The notes under the pieces are model-generated. The model was not told the origin of the DNA, did no database searches, and saw only the letters and a program-made list of their open reading frames with translations. A stretch of DNA of 64,000 nt. It comes from Pseudomonadota bacterium (lineage in GTDB: Bacteria; Pseudomonadota; Alphaproteobacteria; Rhodobacterales; Rhodobacteraceae). Within the stretch, counting starts at the first letter, position 1. Every line of letters begins with the position of its first letter. The stretch covers positions 226,280 to 290,279 of the forward strand of contig JAIUPC010000019.1 of assembly GCA_020161655.1 (NCBI GenBank), written 5' to 3'. The translations under genes were made by a program, and so were the position numbers. Shown here piece by piece: positions 37,208-45,528 of the stretch.

Positions 37208-37228
37208 GTCCCGGATCAAGTCCGGGAC
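37208..37228. terminator. Palindromic bidirectional terminator, glk/pgi
   Basis: Eight-base perfect arms GTCCCGGA/TCCGGGAC enclose TCAAG. It lies between the convergent glk and pgi stops and probably ends both transcripts. It is a member of a palindrome family seen elsewhere in the window (see findings). Confidence 0.6.
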
Positions 37229-37239
37229 TGCGCTACCTT

Positions 37240-38838
37240 TCAGCCGCGCAGATAGGCGACCAACTGGCGGGTCGAGCCATCCTTGACCGCGCCGTCGTCT
37301 TCGCCCTTCAGCACCAGGTCGAGCGCGAGGGCCAGTTCCTTGCCCAGCTCCACCCCCCACTGGTCGAAGGAATTGATCCCGAGGATCACGCCTTCGACAA
37401 AGACCCGGTGTTCGTAAAGCGCCACGATCTGGCCGAGGACGTAAGGCGTGAGCTTGGGGTAAAGAAGCGTCGTCGAAGGCCGGTTGCCGGGGAAGACGCG
37501 GTGCCGCGCCTGCCGGTCAAGCTCATCCCCCGTCAGGCCTTTCTTCGCCATGATCCCCCGCGCCTCATCAAGGCTGCGCCCGCGCAGAAGCGCTTCGGAC
37601 TGCGCAAGGCAGTTCGCCGAAAGAAGCCGGTGCTGGGCGGCGAGATCAGGCTCATGCCCCTCGCGCCCCAGCATGAATTCGCACGGGATCACCCGCGTGC
37701 CCTGATGGATGAGCTGGTAGAAGGCATGCTGGCCGTTCGTCCCCGGCTCGCCCCAGACAACGGGGCCGGAATGTTCGGTCAGGTCCGCCCCGTCCATCGC
37801 CACGCGCTTGCCGTTGCTCTCCATCTCAAGTTGCTGGAGATAGGCCGGAAGCCGCGCGAGGCGCTGTTCGTAAGGCAGGACCGCACGGGTGGCATAGCCG
37901 CAGATCTGATTGTGCCAGATGCCGACAAGGGCGAGCATCACCGGCATGTTCTGGGCAAAGGGCTCGTCGCGGAAATGCGCGTCCATCGCCGCGCCGCCCT
38001 TGAGGAAATCGCCGAAATTCTCCGGCCCGATGGCGATCATCAGCGACAGGCCGATCGGCCCCCACATCGAATATCGCCCGCCGACCCAATCCTCGAACCC
38101 GAAGACGCGGGCCGCCGGAATGCCGAAGGCGCCGGTCTTGTCGAGCGAGGTCGAGACGGCGGCAAACTGCGCCGCCGGGTCCTTGACCTTCGCCGCCATC
38201 CAGCGCCGTGCGGCCTCGGCATTGGTCATCGTCTCGATGGTGGTGAAGGTCTTCGAGGCGACGATGACGAGCGTGGTTTCCGGATTCAGCGGTTTCAGCA
38301 CGTCATGGACATGCGCGCCATCGACGTTCGAGACGAAATGCGCGCGCGGCCCGTCTGCGTAAGGGGACAGCGCGATGGCCGCCATCGCCGGACCAAGGTC
38401 GGACCCGCCGATGCCGATGTTGACGATATCCGTGATCTTGCCGCCTTGCCCCTTGAAGCGGCCTTCGCGCACGTCGCGGGCAAAACCCTCCATCCGCGCA
38501 TGGATCGCCCGGACCTCGGGCATCACGTCGCGGCCATCGACCGTCACGCTGCCATCAAGATTGCGAAGCGCGGTGTGAAGAACCGCCCGCCCCTCGGTCT
38601 CATTGATCTTCTGGCCGCTGAACATCGCCTCGGCGCTGGCGCCGACATGGGAAGACTCGGCCAGCCGGATGAGCAGGTCGCGGGCATGGGGGTCCATCGC
38701 GGTCTTAGAGTAATCGAACAAAAGACCATCATGAGTGACGCTGAAGCCCGCCGCCCTATGTTCATTTTCGAACAATTTCAGGATATGGCGGTCCATGGTG
38801 TCACGGTGATGGTATTGCAGATCGTTCCAAAGGCTCAT
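37240..38838 (-). CDS. pgi: Glucose-6-phosphate isomerase
   Basis: Pgi interconverts glucose 6-phosphate and fructose 6-phosphate. The 532-residue protein has [10 protein letters not shown], the [20 protein letters not shown] signature and [20 protein letters not shown]. It is full length and soluble. It follows pgl after 21 bases on the minus strand. In bacteria relying on the Entner-Doudoroff route, Pgi mainly recycles fructose 6-phosphate to glucose 6-phosphate. Confidence 0.97.
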   Translation of the reverse strand: MSLWNDLQYHHRDTMDRHILKLFENEHRAAGFSVTHDGLLFDYSKTAMDPHARDLLIRLAESSHVGASAEAMFSGQKINETEGRAVLHTALRNLDGSVTVDGRDVMPEVRAIHARMEGFARDVREGRFKGQGGKITDIVNIGIGGSDLGPAMAAIALSPYADGPRAHFVSNVDGAHVHDVLKPLNPETTLVIVASKTFTTIETMTNAEAARRWMAAKVKDPAAQFAAVSTSLDKTGAFGIPAARVFGFEDWVGGRYSMWGPIGLSLMIAIGPENFGDFLKGGAAMDAHFRDEPFAQNMPVMLALVGIWHNQICGYATRAVLPYEQRLARLPAYLQQLEMESNGKRVAMDGADLTEHSGPVVWGEPGTNGQHAFYQLIHQGTRVIPCEFMLGREGHEPDLAAQHRLLSANCLAQSEALLRGRSLDEARGIMAKKGLTGDELDRQARHRVFPGNRPSTTLLYPKLTPYVLGQIVALYEHRVFVEGVILGINSFDQWGVELGKELALALDLVLKGEDDGAVKDGSTRQLVAYLRG

Positions 38839-38859
38839 CCTGAACCACTCCCTCGTTCT

Positions 38860-39531
38860 TCAGGCCGCCCAGTGGACGGTCGCATTGTCAAGGACGGCCC
38901 TGACCGGGGCCTCCTCGGGCGAAAGCGTCATGGCCCGCTCAAGGGCCGCGCGCTTTTCCTTGCCGGTAATCAGCAGGTGGATCGCCATCGCATCGGCCAG
39001 AACCCGCGCCGTCAGGGTGATCCGCGGCTCGCCCGCGCCCTCCGCCCGCATCGGCATCAGGACAGGGGCATCAGGCGCCAGCGCCTCGGCCAGCCGGTCG
39101 GCGCCGGGAAAGAGCGAGGCGGTGTGCATGTCCGCGCCCATGCCGAGGAGGAGGACCGAAATTGGCAGATGCGGCGCAATCGCCGCCGCCAGCGCCTCGA
39201 CCGAGGCTTCGGGTTCGGGCGTGTCGGCGTAAAGCGGCAGGAAGGTCGCTTCCGCCGCCTTCCCGGTCAGAAGCCGCTGGCGCAGGAGACGCCCGTTGGA
39301 GCGGGGGTTCGTCTCCGGCACCCAGCGTTCATCGTTCAGGAACACCGTCACCCGGTCCCAGTCGAGCCCGACGCCGGACAGCACATCGAAGACCGGCCCC
39401 GGCGTAGTGCCACCCGGCACACAAAGGCTCGCCGCCTTGTTTGCCCGAAGCTGCGTGGCCAGGTCGCTTGCCAGCTTGTCGGCAAGCGTGAACATCATCA
39501 ACTCGGCATCGGGATATTCGACGAGGTTCAT
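38860..39531 (-). CDS. pgl: 6-phosphogluconolactonase
   Basis: Pgl hydrolyses the lactone made by Zwf to 6-phosphogluconate. The 223-residue protein of the DevB/SOL family starts MNLVEYPDAELMMFTLADK and contains LCVPGGTTPGPVFDVLSG and VFLNDERWVPETNPRSNGRLLRQ. The ATG at 39531 overlaps the zwf stop in ATGA, so translation is coupled. The longer frame to 39549 is rejected. Confidence 0.95.
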   Translation of the reverse strand: MNLVEYPDAELMMFTLADKLASDLATQLRANKAASLCVPGGTTPGPVFDVLSGVGLDWDRVTVFLNDERWVPETNPRSNGRLLRQRLLTGKAAEATFLPLYADTPEPEASVEALAAAIAPHLPISVLLLGMGADMHTASLFPGADRLAEALAPDAPVLMPMRAEGAGEPRITLTARVLADAMAIHLLITGKEKRAALERAMTLSPEEAPVRAVLDNATVHWAA

Positions 39532-40982
39532 TCCTTCAGCTCCCGCCACCTCCGGCCGTCGCGGTGGAGAAGCATAAGCGCATCCTCCGGCCCCGACGAA
39601 CCGGGATCATAGGGTTTCGGCCGGTCGCCCCGCGCCTCCCACCCGTCGATGATCGGGTCGGTCCAGGCCCAGGCTGCCTCCACCTCGTCGCCGCGCATGA
39701 AAAGCGTCTGGTTGCCGCGGATCACATCCATGATGAGCCGTTCATAGGCATCCGGGATGTCGGCCCCAGAATCACCCAAGGCATCGGCAAAGGACATGTC
39801 GAGCGGCACTTCGGTCAGGCGCATGCCCCCCGGCCCCGGCTCCTTGATCATGACCGACAGGGTCATGCCCTCGTTCGGTTGCAGCCGGATCGCCAGCACG
39901 TTCTCATGCCAGGCTTCGCTGTCGCCGAAGATCGAATGCGGCACCTCCTTGAACACCACCGCGATTTCCGAGGTGCGGGCCCTGAGCTTCTTGCCGGTGC
40001 GCAGGTAGAAAGGCGTCCCGGCCCAGCGCCAGTTGGCGACATGGACCTTCATCGCGATGTAGCTTTCGGTCAGCGAGGCAGGGTTTTCCGAATCCTCGAC
40101 ATAGGACTTGCCGTCGCGATTGGCACGGTACTGGCCGCGCACGATCTCTTCCGGCTTCACCGGCTCAAGCGCCCGGATGACCTTCAGCTTTTCGTCCCTG
40201 ACCGCGTCGGGGTCGAACTTGTAGGGCGCTTCCATCGCGATCAGGCAGAGAAGCTGCATCATGTGGTTCTGCACCATGTCCCGCATGGCGCCCGACTTGT
40301 CGTAATAGGCGCCGCGCCCGCCGACACCGACGATTTCGGCCACGGTGATCTGGACGTGATCGACATGGCGGCCGTTCCACAAGGGTTCGAACAGGATATT
40401 GGCGAAACGGACCGCCATCAGGTTCTGGACGGTTTCCTTGCCGAGGTAATGGTCGATCCGGTAGATCTGGCTTTCGTCGAAATGCTCGGCCAGCGTGGCG
40501 TTCAGCGCCTGGGCGCTTTCGAGATCGCGGCCAAAGGGCTTTTCAACGACGATTCGCGATTGCTCATTGGCGATCTTGTTGCTGTGGAGCCGCTCGGCCA
40601 GCGCACCGAAAAGTGCGGGCGCGACCGAGAAGTAGAAGGCCTGCACGACATCCTTGCGGACGAGCTTGGCAAGCTCCTTCCAGCCGCCGGTGCCCGTCGC
40701 ATCGACGCTGACATAGTGCATGTGCTCGACAAAGCGGGCGACGGTTGCGGCATCGCGCGCCTTCGCCGGGATGAACTCCTCGATGGCCTGCGTCGCCAGC
40801 GCACGGAAGCCTTCATCGTTCAGGTCCGCCCGCGCAGCACCGATGATGCGCGAACCTTCGGGGATCTGGCCGGCGATATAGCGGCGATACAGGCCCGGCA
40901 GGATCTTGCGGCGGGCAAGGTCGCCGGTGCCGCCGAAAATGACGAGGTCGAATGTCTTGACCGGGATCACGCGCGAAACCAT
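39528..40982 (-). CDS. zwf: Glucose-6-phosphate 1-dehydrogenase
   Basis: Zwf oxidises glucose 6-phosphate to the 6-phospholactone with NADP+ or NAD+. FDLVIFGGTGDLARRKILP is the nucleotide-binding fold and YRIDHYLGKE the active-site signature with the substrate-binding histidine and lysine. I chose ATG at 40982 (484 residues, with GAGGT five bases upstream). The alternative start at 41027 would translate the perfect operator-like palindrome at 41004-41015, so it is less likely. zwf-pgl-pgi form an operon; edd and eda are not in the window. Confidence 0.95.
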   Translation of the reverse strand: MVSRVIPVKTFDLVIFGGTGDLARRKILPGLYRRYIAGQIPEGSRIIGAARADLNDEGFRALATQAIEEFIPAKARDAATVARFVEHMHYVSVDATGTGGWKELAKLVRKDVVQAFYFSVAPALFGALAERLHSNKIANEQSRIVVEKPFGRDLESAQALNATLAEHFDESQIYRIDHYLGKETVQNLMAVRFANILFEPLWNGRHVDHVQITVAEIVGVGGRGAYYDKSGAMRDMVQNHMMQLLCLIAMEAPYKFDPDAVRDEKLKVIRALEPVKPEEIVRGQYRANRDGKSYVEDSENPASLTESYIAMKVHVANWRWAGTPFYLRTGKKLRARTSEIAVVFKEVPHSIFGDSEAWHENVLAIRLQPNEGMTLSVMIKEPGPGGMRLTEVPLDMSFADALGDSGADIPDAYERLIMDVIRGNQTLFMRGDEVEAAWAWTDPIIDGWEARGDRPKPYDPGSSGPEDALMLLHRDGRRWRELKE

Positions 40983-41003
40983 CTGTACCTCGCTTCTGCT
41001 CGC

Positions 41004-41015
41004 GTTAGCGCTAAC
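41004..41015. promoter_or_regulatory. LacI-type palindromic operator upstream of zwf
   Basis: GTTAGCGCTAAC is a perfect 12-base palindrome with a central GC, 21 bases before the zwf ATG. It differs from the AglR palindrome and so is probably bound by another LacI-family regulator. The motif looks like that described for CceR, which controls central carbon genes in Rhodobacter; I state this from memory and it needs checking. Confidence 0.6.
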
Positions 41016-41095
41016 AGGCCCGCTCATAACGCCTTTGCCCAGCCAAGTCTAGCATCGCGCGCATGACACGGCCATGGCAGCAGCATCGCACCTGA

Positions 41096-42091
41096 TCAAG
41101 CGTTCAAATCGACGACGACGCGGCCCCGGACCTGCCCTTGCAGGATCTCGGCCCCAAGGCGCGGCAGGTCGGCCAGCGTCGCCATCTCGACCATCGTCTC
41201 AAGCTTTGCCATCGGCAGGTCGCGGGCGATCCTCTCCCAGGAGCGGACCCGGTTGGCATAGGGCTGCATCACGCTGTCGATGCCAAGAAGGTTGACGCCG
41301 CGGAGGATGAAGGGCGTGATGAGCGCCCCTTCGATCGCGGCGCCTCCGGCAAGGCCGATGGCGGCGACGGAGCCGCCGTATTTCATCTGCTTCAGCACCC
41401 GGCCGAGCATCACGCCAGCGACCGCATCGACGCAGCCGGCCCAGACTTCGCTTTCGAGCGGCTTCTTCGTGACCTCGGCAAAGTCCTCGCGCGGCACGAT
41501 CTGGGTGGCCCCGAGGCTTTTCAGGTAGTCGGCCTGTTCCGGCCGCCCGGTGACACCGGCCACCTCATGGCCAAGCCCGGCGAGAATCGCCACGGCGACC
41601 GATCCGACGCCGCCGGCGGCCCCCGTCACCAGAACCGGCCCCTGCCCCGGCTTCAGCCCGTGATCCTCTAGCGCCATAACCGCGAGCATCGCCGTCAGCC
41701 CGGCGGTGCCGACCGCCATCGCGGCCCGCGTGTTCAAGCCCTTCGGCAAGGGCACCAGCCAGTCGGCCCTGACACGCGCCTTCTGGGCATAGCCGCCCCA
41801 ATGCGCCTCACCTACGCGCCAGCCGGTCAGGACGACCTTGTCGCCGGGCTTGTAGCGCGGGTCGGTGGAGGCCTCAACAGTGCCGGCGAAGTCGATCCCC
41901 GGCACATGCGGATAGGCGCGGACCAGCCCCGCCCCCGGCCCGATGCATAGCCCGTCCTTGTAGTTCACGGTGGAATACTCGACCGCCACCGTCACCTCAC
42001 CCTCCGGCAGGCGGCTTTCCTCGATCACCTGGACGGAGGCATGGGTCTTGCCCTCGGCATCCTTCTCGACGACCAGCGCTTTCAGGGTCAT
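41096..42091 (-). CDS. acuI: Acrylyl-CoA reductase-like oxidoreductase (AcuI/YhdH)
   Basis: This 331-residue medium-chain NADPH-dependent reductase starts MTLKALVVEKDAEGKTHASV. It contains VEYSTVNYKDGLCIGPGAGLVRAYPHVPGIDFAGTV (YhdH/AcuI block) and VLVTGAAGGVGSVAVAILAGLGHEVAGVTGRPEQ (NADPH-binding). In Rhodobacter, AcuI reduces toxic acryloyl-CoA to propionyl-CoA during 3-hydroxypropionate or DMSP metabolism. RBS GGAGGAG is strong. No other acu or dmd genes are adjacent, so the substrate is inferred by family only. Confidence 0.82.
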   Translation of the reverse strand: MTLKALVVEKDAEGKTHASVQVIEESRLPEGEVTVAVEYSTVNYKDGLCIGPGAGLVRAYPHVPGIDFAGTVEASTDPRYKPGDKVVLTGWRVGEAHWGGYAQKARVRADWLVPLPKGLNTRAAMAVGTAGLTAMLAVMALEDHGLKPGQGPVLVTGAAGGVGSVAVAILAGLGHEVAGVTGRPEQADYLKSLGATQIVPREDFAEVTKKPLESEVWAGCVDAVAGVMLGRVLKQMKYGGSVAAIGLAGGAAIEGALITPFILRGVNLLGIDSVMQPYANRVRSWERIARDLPMAKLETMVEMATLADLPRLGAEILQGQVRGRVVVDLNA

Positions 42092-42161
42092 GGCTCCTCC
42101 GGTGGTTTTCAGGGGGACTCCCCCGAGTCGGCGCCAACCTTCCGGGCAAAGCCTTCAAAGA

Positions 42162-42860
42162 TCAATCGCTTGCAGCGTGAAGATCGCCGGTCAGCGAGAA
42201 TTGGACGATGGCCCCGGCGAGGCAGTCGAGCGTATCGGTCCATGGGAGACCCTGGGGCAGATGCGGGGTGAGGAGCGACAGTTCGGTACAGGCCACGGCG
42301 ATATGGTCAGCACCTTGCGCCCTCAGCCCCTCCGCCAGCCGGGTCAGCGCCGCGCCTTCGGCGGCCCCCGTCCGCCCCGACTTGACCGTACGGATGAGGT
42401 CGAGGAGCGGCGCTTCATCGGGCAGGACCATCACTAGCCCGGCCTTGGCGAAGGCCGCATGGAAAACCCGCGCCCGGTGGACGGCGGGCGAGGCAAGCAT
42501 GCCGATCCGCCGGCCTTTCGCCGCCAGTGCCGCCGTGCTGAGCGCGATCATGTCGAGGAACGGGATTTGGGCCGCCGCCCGGACCGCATCGCCATAGGCA
42601 TGGGCGGTGTTGCAAGGCATGGCGAGCGCCTCGGCCCCGCCCGCCTCAAGCACCCGCGCCATCTCGGCCAGCACCTGCGCGGGGCTTTCGCCGGTGCCCT
42701 CGATCAGCGCGGCGATGCGGCTTGGCACCTGCGGGTTCTGGTGGACGAGCAAGGGCACATGATCCGCGTCGTCGCCTCCGGCGCGAAGGGCGATCACCTT
42801 CCGCATCAGAAGCACGGTCGCCTCAGGCCCCATGCCGCCCAATATCCCCACCAGCCGCAT
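42162..42860 (-). CDS. Aspartate/glutamate racemase family protein
   Basis: This 232-residue protein starts MRLVGILGGMGPEATVLLMRKV and has both catalytic cysteines of cofactor-independent racemases: C83 in MPCNTAH and C191 in VACTEL. It may racemise aspartate or a related acid. It lies 4 bases after the HpsN/HisD-type dehydrogenase gene in the same direction, so the two are likely co-transcribed. A link to sulfonate or hydroxy-acid metabolism is possible but unproven. Confidence 0.85.
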   Translation of the reverse strand: MRLVGILGGMGPEATVLLMRKVIALRAGGDDADHVPLLVHQNPQVPSRIAALIEGTGESPAQVLAEMARVLEAGGAEALAMPCNTAHAYGDAVRAAAQIPFLDMIALSTAALAAKGRRIGMLASPAVHRARVFHAAFAKAGLVMVLPDEAPLLDLIRTVKSGRTGAAEGAALTRLAEGLRAQGADHIAVACTELSLLTPHLPQGLPWTDTLDCLAGAIVQFSLTGDLHAASD

Positions 42861-42864
42861 CGCA

Positions 42865-44160
42865 TCACCTCAGCCGGAACGTCTCGTCCGGAAAGAACTT
42901 CTCCAGCCGAATATCCGCACTTCTGGCGTGGCCTTCCATCCCCTCGTAGCGCGAAATCCGCGCAGTCACGGCGGCAAGGTCGCGCAAAGCCTCGGGCGAG
43001 ACCTCCTGCCATGTCACCGCCTTCAGGAACTTCAGGACCGAGAGCCCGCCGGTATAACGCGCAGCGCCCGAGGTCGGCAGCACATGGTTGGTGCCCGAGG
43101 CCTTGTCGCCGAAAGCCACCGTCGCCTCGGCCCCGAGGAAGAGCGCGCCGTAGGACCGGAGCCGCCTACGCCACCAGTCAAGATCGGCGGCCTGCACATG
43201 CAGATGCTCGGGCGCGATCCGGTCGGCTTCTGCCGCCATCGCCTCGCGGTCGCTGCACAGGATGATCTCGCCCCGCGCGCCCCATGCCGCCTCGGCGGCG
43301 TCGCGGTTGACCTCGGGCAGGCAGGCGATCAGGCGCGGCACCAACGCGCCCACCCGCGCCGCAAGGTCGCGGCTATCGGTGACGAGCCAGACCGGCGAGG
43401 TCGGCCCGTGCTCGGCCTGCCCCACGAGGTCCGCAGCCACAAGCTCCGGGTCAGCCGTGGCATCGGCGATGACAAGGCAATCGGTCGGCCCCGCGACCAT
43501 GTCGATGCCGACCTCGCCGAACAACTGGCGCTTGGCTTCGGCCACATAGGCGTTCCCCGGCCCGACGATCATGTCGGCGCGCGGCAGGCCGAAAAGGCCG
43601 AAGCTCAGCGCGGCAATGCCCTGCACCCCGCCGAGGGCAAGGATACGGTCCGCGCCCGCCACGTTCAGCGCGTAAAGAACCGCAGCCGGCACGCCACCCC
43701 GGCGCGGCGGCGTTGCAGCGGCGACATGACCGACACCCGCCTCGCGCGCCGTCGTCACCGTCATCAGCGCGGAAGCAATGTGACAATAGCGCCCGCCCGG
43801 CACATAGGCCCCGACCGCCGCGACCGGAATGAGCCGCTGGCCGACGCGAAGGCCGGGGCGCAGTTCCACCTCGGTCTCGCTCATGCTCGCCCGTTGGGCA
43901 CGGGCGAAGGCGGCGATGTTTTCATGGGCATAGCGGATGTCGTCCTTGAGCTGATCCGGCAGGTCATCGCCCGCCGCCGCGATCTCATCGGATGGAACGA
44001 CGACAGGGCCGGTCCAGGCGTCGAACTCCCGCGCGAAGGCCAGCGCCGCTTCGTCGCCTTCGCGTCTCAGGTGCGCCAGCATTGCGGCGACCCGCGCGCG
44101 AAGCTCTGCCTCCGCCACTTCTGCCTCATCTTTCGCCCGCTTGATGAATTCAGCGCCCAT
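42865..44160 (-). CDS. HisD-family dehydrogenase, sulfopropanediol/HpsN type
   Basis: This 431-residue protein belongs to the histidinol dehydrogenase superfamily. Metal and catalytic residues are visible: QAEHGP (zinc ligands), APEHLHVQ (catalytic Glu-His), FGDKASGTNHVLPT and EGMEGHARSADIR. VGAYVPGGRYCHIASALM resembles HpsN, the NAD-dependent 2,3-dihydroxypropane-1-sulfonate 3-dehydrogenase that yields sulfolactate, more than biosynthetic HisD. No his genes are adjacent. The divergent LysR gene is its likely regulator. The substrate is inferred and could be another sugar or amino alcohol. Confidence 0.8.
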   Translation of the reverse strand: MGAEFIKRAKDEAEVAEAELRARVAAMLAHLRREGDEAALAFAREFDAWTGPVVVPSDEIAAAGDDLPDQLKDDIRYAHENIAAFARAQRASMSETEVELRPGLRVGQRLIPVAAVGAYVPGGRYCHIASALMTVTTAREAGVGHVAAATPPRRGGVPAAVLYALNVAGADRILALGGVQGIAALSFGLFGLPRADMIVGPGNAYVAEAKRQLFGEVGIDMVAGPTDCLVIADATADPELVAADLVGQAEHGPTSPVWLVTDSRDLAARVGALVPRLIACLPEVNRDAAEAAWGARGEIILCSDREAMAAEADRIAPEHLHVQAADLDWWRRRLRSYGALFLGAEATVAFGDKASGTNHVLPTSGAARYTGGLSVLKFLKAVTWQEVSPEALRDLAAVTARISRYEGMEGHARSADIRLEKFFPDETFRLR

Positions 44161-44188
44161 CCGTCATGCCCTTCCCGCATTCCCTTGC

Positions 44189-44213
44189 GCCGGGGCTTGA
44201 CCCGAGACCCGGC
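44189..44213. repeat. Imperfect palindrome in hpsN-like/lysR intergenic region
   Basis: Arms GCCGGG/CCCGGC flank a loop containing CTTGACCC; overall it resembles the GTCCCGGACTTGATCCGGGAC family found elsewhere in the window. It also lies in the 96-base divergent promoter region, so it could be a LysR-binding site. Confidence 0.35.
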
Positions 44214-44256
44214 AGAGTTCACCTTTTTGAAATCCGCCACCGGCCCGGAGACCCCG

Positions 44257-45231
44257 ATGCCAGCCTTCCCCAAGGGCGTCAGCCTGCGCGCGCTTGAGCT
44301 TTTCGACGCCGTGGCGCAGGCCGGGACGCTGGCCGATGGCGCGCGGCGGCTGGGCCTCAGCCTGCCCGCCGCCTCCCAGCAGATCAGCAATCTTGAAACC
44401 GCACTTGGCGCCGCACTTTTCGACCGCGCCCACCGCCCGCTGACGCTCACGGTCGCCGGGCGGCTGGTCCTGAAACGGTCGCGTGACGCGATGAGCCAGC
44501 TTCGTCAGGCGCAGGCGGAACTTGCCGTCCTCGACATAGCCCGCATCGGCCATCTGAGGCTCGGCGTCATCGACGATTTCGACGCCGAGATCACGCCCGA
44601 TCTCGTGATCACCCTTGGTCAGAACCTCAAGGACTGCCAGTTCAGCCTGACGACCGGGCCAAGCCACAAGATCACCGCGATGCTGACGGCGCGGGAACTG
44701 GACATCGTCATCGCCGCCGCCCCGCAGGATGCCGTCGAGGGCGCGGTGGAGCACCCCCTTCTCCGCGATCCCTTCGTGCTCGCCGTGCCGCGCGACTTTG
44801 CCGTGCCGAAGGGCCGCGAGATGGAGGCACTTTCGGCGCTGCCCTTCCTGCGCTACGACCGCGCACAACTGATGGGCCGGCAGATCGAGGCGCATCTGGC
44901 ACGGCACCGCATCGCGCTTCCTGACCGGTTCGAGATCGACAGCAACCAGTCGATCATGGCGCTGGTGGCGGCGGGGCTTGGGTTTTCCATCACCACGCCC
45001 CTGGCCCTGATCCGGGCGCGGGTCTTCCTTGCCAAGGTGGCGCTCTACCCGCTGCCGCTTGCCGCCATGTCGCGTACCATCTCGCTTTTCGCCCCCGCCG
45101 ACGGGACCATGCCCATCGCCGGCGACATCGCCAACATGCTGCGCCAGATCATGCGCAACCGCCTGATCCTGCCGGCCCGCGACGTGGCGCCCTGGCTTGG
45201 GGATTCCTTTGCGGTGATCCCGGCGGGATAG
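44257..45231 (+). CDS. LysR-family regulator
   Basis: This 324-residue protein has the LysR winged helix (SLRALELFDAVAQAGTLADGARRLGLSLPAASQQISNLE) at about 9-47 and a periplasmic-binding-like effector domain. The ATG at 44257 is preceded by GGAG; the frame open to 42832 runs antisense through the HisD-type gene and is an artefact. It is divergent from the HpsN/HisD-type dehydrogenase gene by 96 bases, the typical LysR layout, so it probably controls that operon. The effector is unknown. Confidence 0.9.
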   Translation: MPAFPKGVSLRALELFDAVAQAGTLADGARRLGLSLPAASQQISNLETALGAALFDRAHRPLTLTVAGRLVLKRSRDAMSQLRQAQAELAVLDIARIGHLRLGVIDDFDAEITPDLVITLGQNLKDCQFSLTTGPSHKITAMLTARELDIVIAAAPQDAVEGAVEHPLLRDPFVLAVPRDFAVPKGREMEALSALPFLRYDRAQLMGRQIEAHLARHRIALPDRFEIDSNQSIMALVAAGLGFSITTPLALIRARVFLAKVALYPLPLAAMSRTISLFAPADGTMPIAGDIANMLRQIMRNRLILPARDVAPWLGDSFAVIPAG

Positions 45232-45528
45232 ACCGTCGATTCTCCGCAGGCTGCTCCGTTCGAAACGAAGGGCCGCGCCTGACCCGAGGGGGGGCGCCAT
45301 CGCGCCCGCCCATGGGGCGGGTCGGGCGCGGCCCGGTCGCTTTGGACGACCGGGCGGGGGTGAGGCCCGCGCAAATACGCAGGCAAAATGATCCTCGATC
45401 ATCACAGAGCGGCATCCGGTCGCAACGGCCTTGCCTGTCATGCCCGGCTCGTCGCCATCACGGCAAGCGGTGCTTCAGGATTCCCCCAAAGTCCGAAGCG
45501 CGAATTTCAGAAATCGAAAACGGGCGCC
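45232..45528. other. Intergenic region with several inverted repeats
   Basis: This is the longest non-coding stretch in the window (297 bases), between the converging lysR and soeC genes. It contains CCCGCCC/GGGCGGG (45305-45321), a 9-base stem GCCCGGTCG/CGACCGGGC (45331-45355) and a perfect ATGATC-CTC-GATCAT palindrome (45388-45402). The second probably acts as a bidirectional terminator. No gene or RNA is evident; the ATGATC palindrome could be an operator of unknown use. Confidence 0.55.
45331..45355. terminator. Hairpin terminator lysR/soeC
   Basis: Perfect 9-base arms GCCCGGTCG and CGACCGGGC enclose a 7-base loop, about 100 bases after the lysR stop. It probably ends lysR and may end soeABC from the other side. 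There is no T run on either strand. Confidence 0.5.

Noticed and set aside
42865-44160. Biosynthetic histidinol dehydrogenase hisD
   Set aside because: No his genes nearby; the VGAYVPGGRYCH block and the divergent LysR fit an HpsN-like catabolic enzyme better.
42832-45231. A 799-codon plus-strand frame that includes the LysR regulator
   Set aside because: Its first 475 codons are antisense to the HisD-type gene. The LysR domain begins at 44257 with its own RBS.
45388-45402. An FNR/CRP-type box at the ATGATC palindrome
   Set aside because: The spacing between TGAT and ATCA is five bases, not four, and there is no promoter at the right place.
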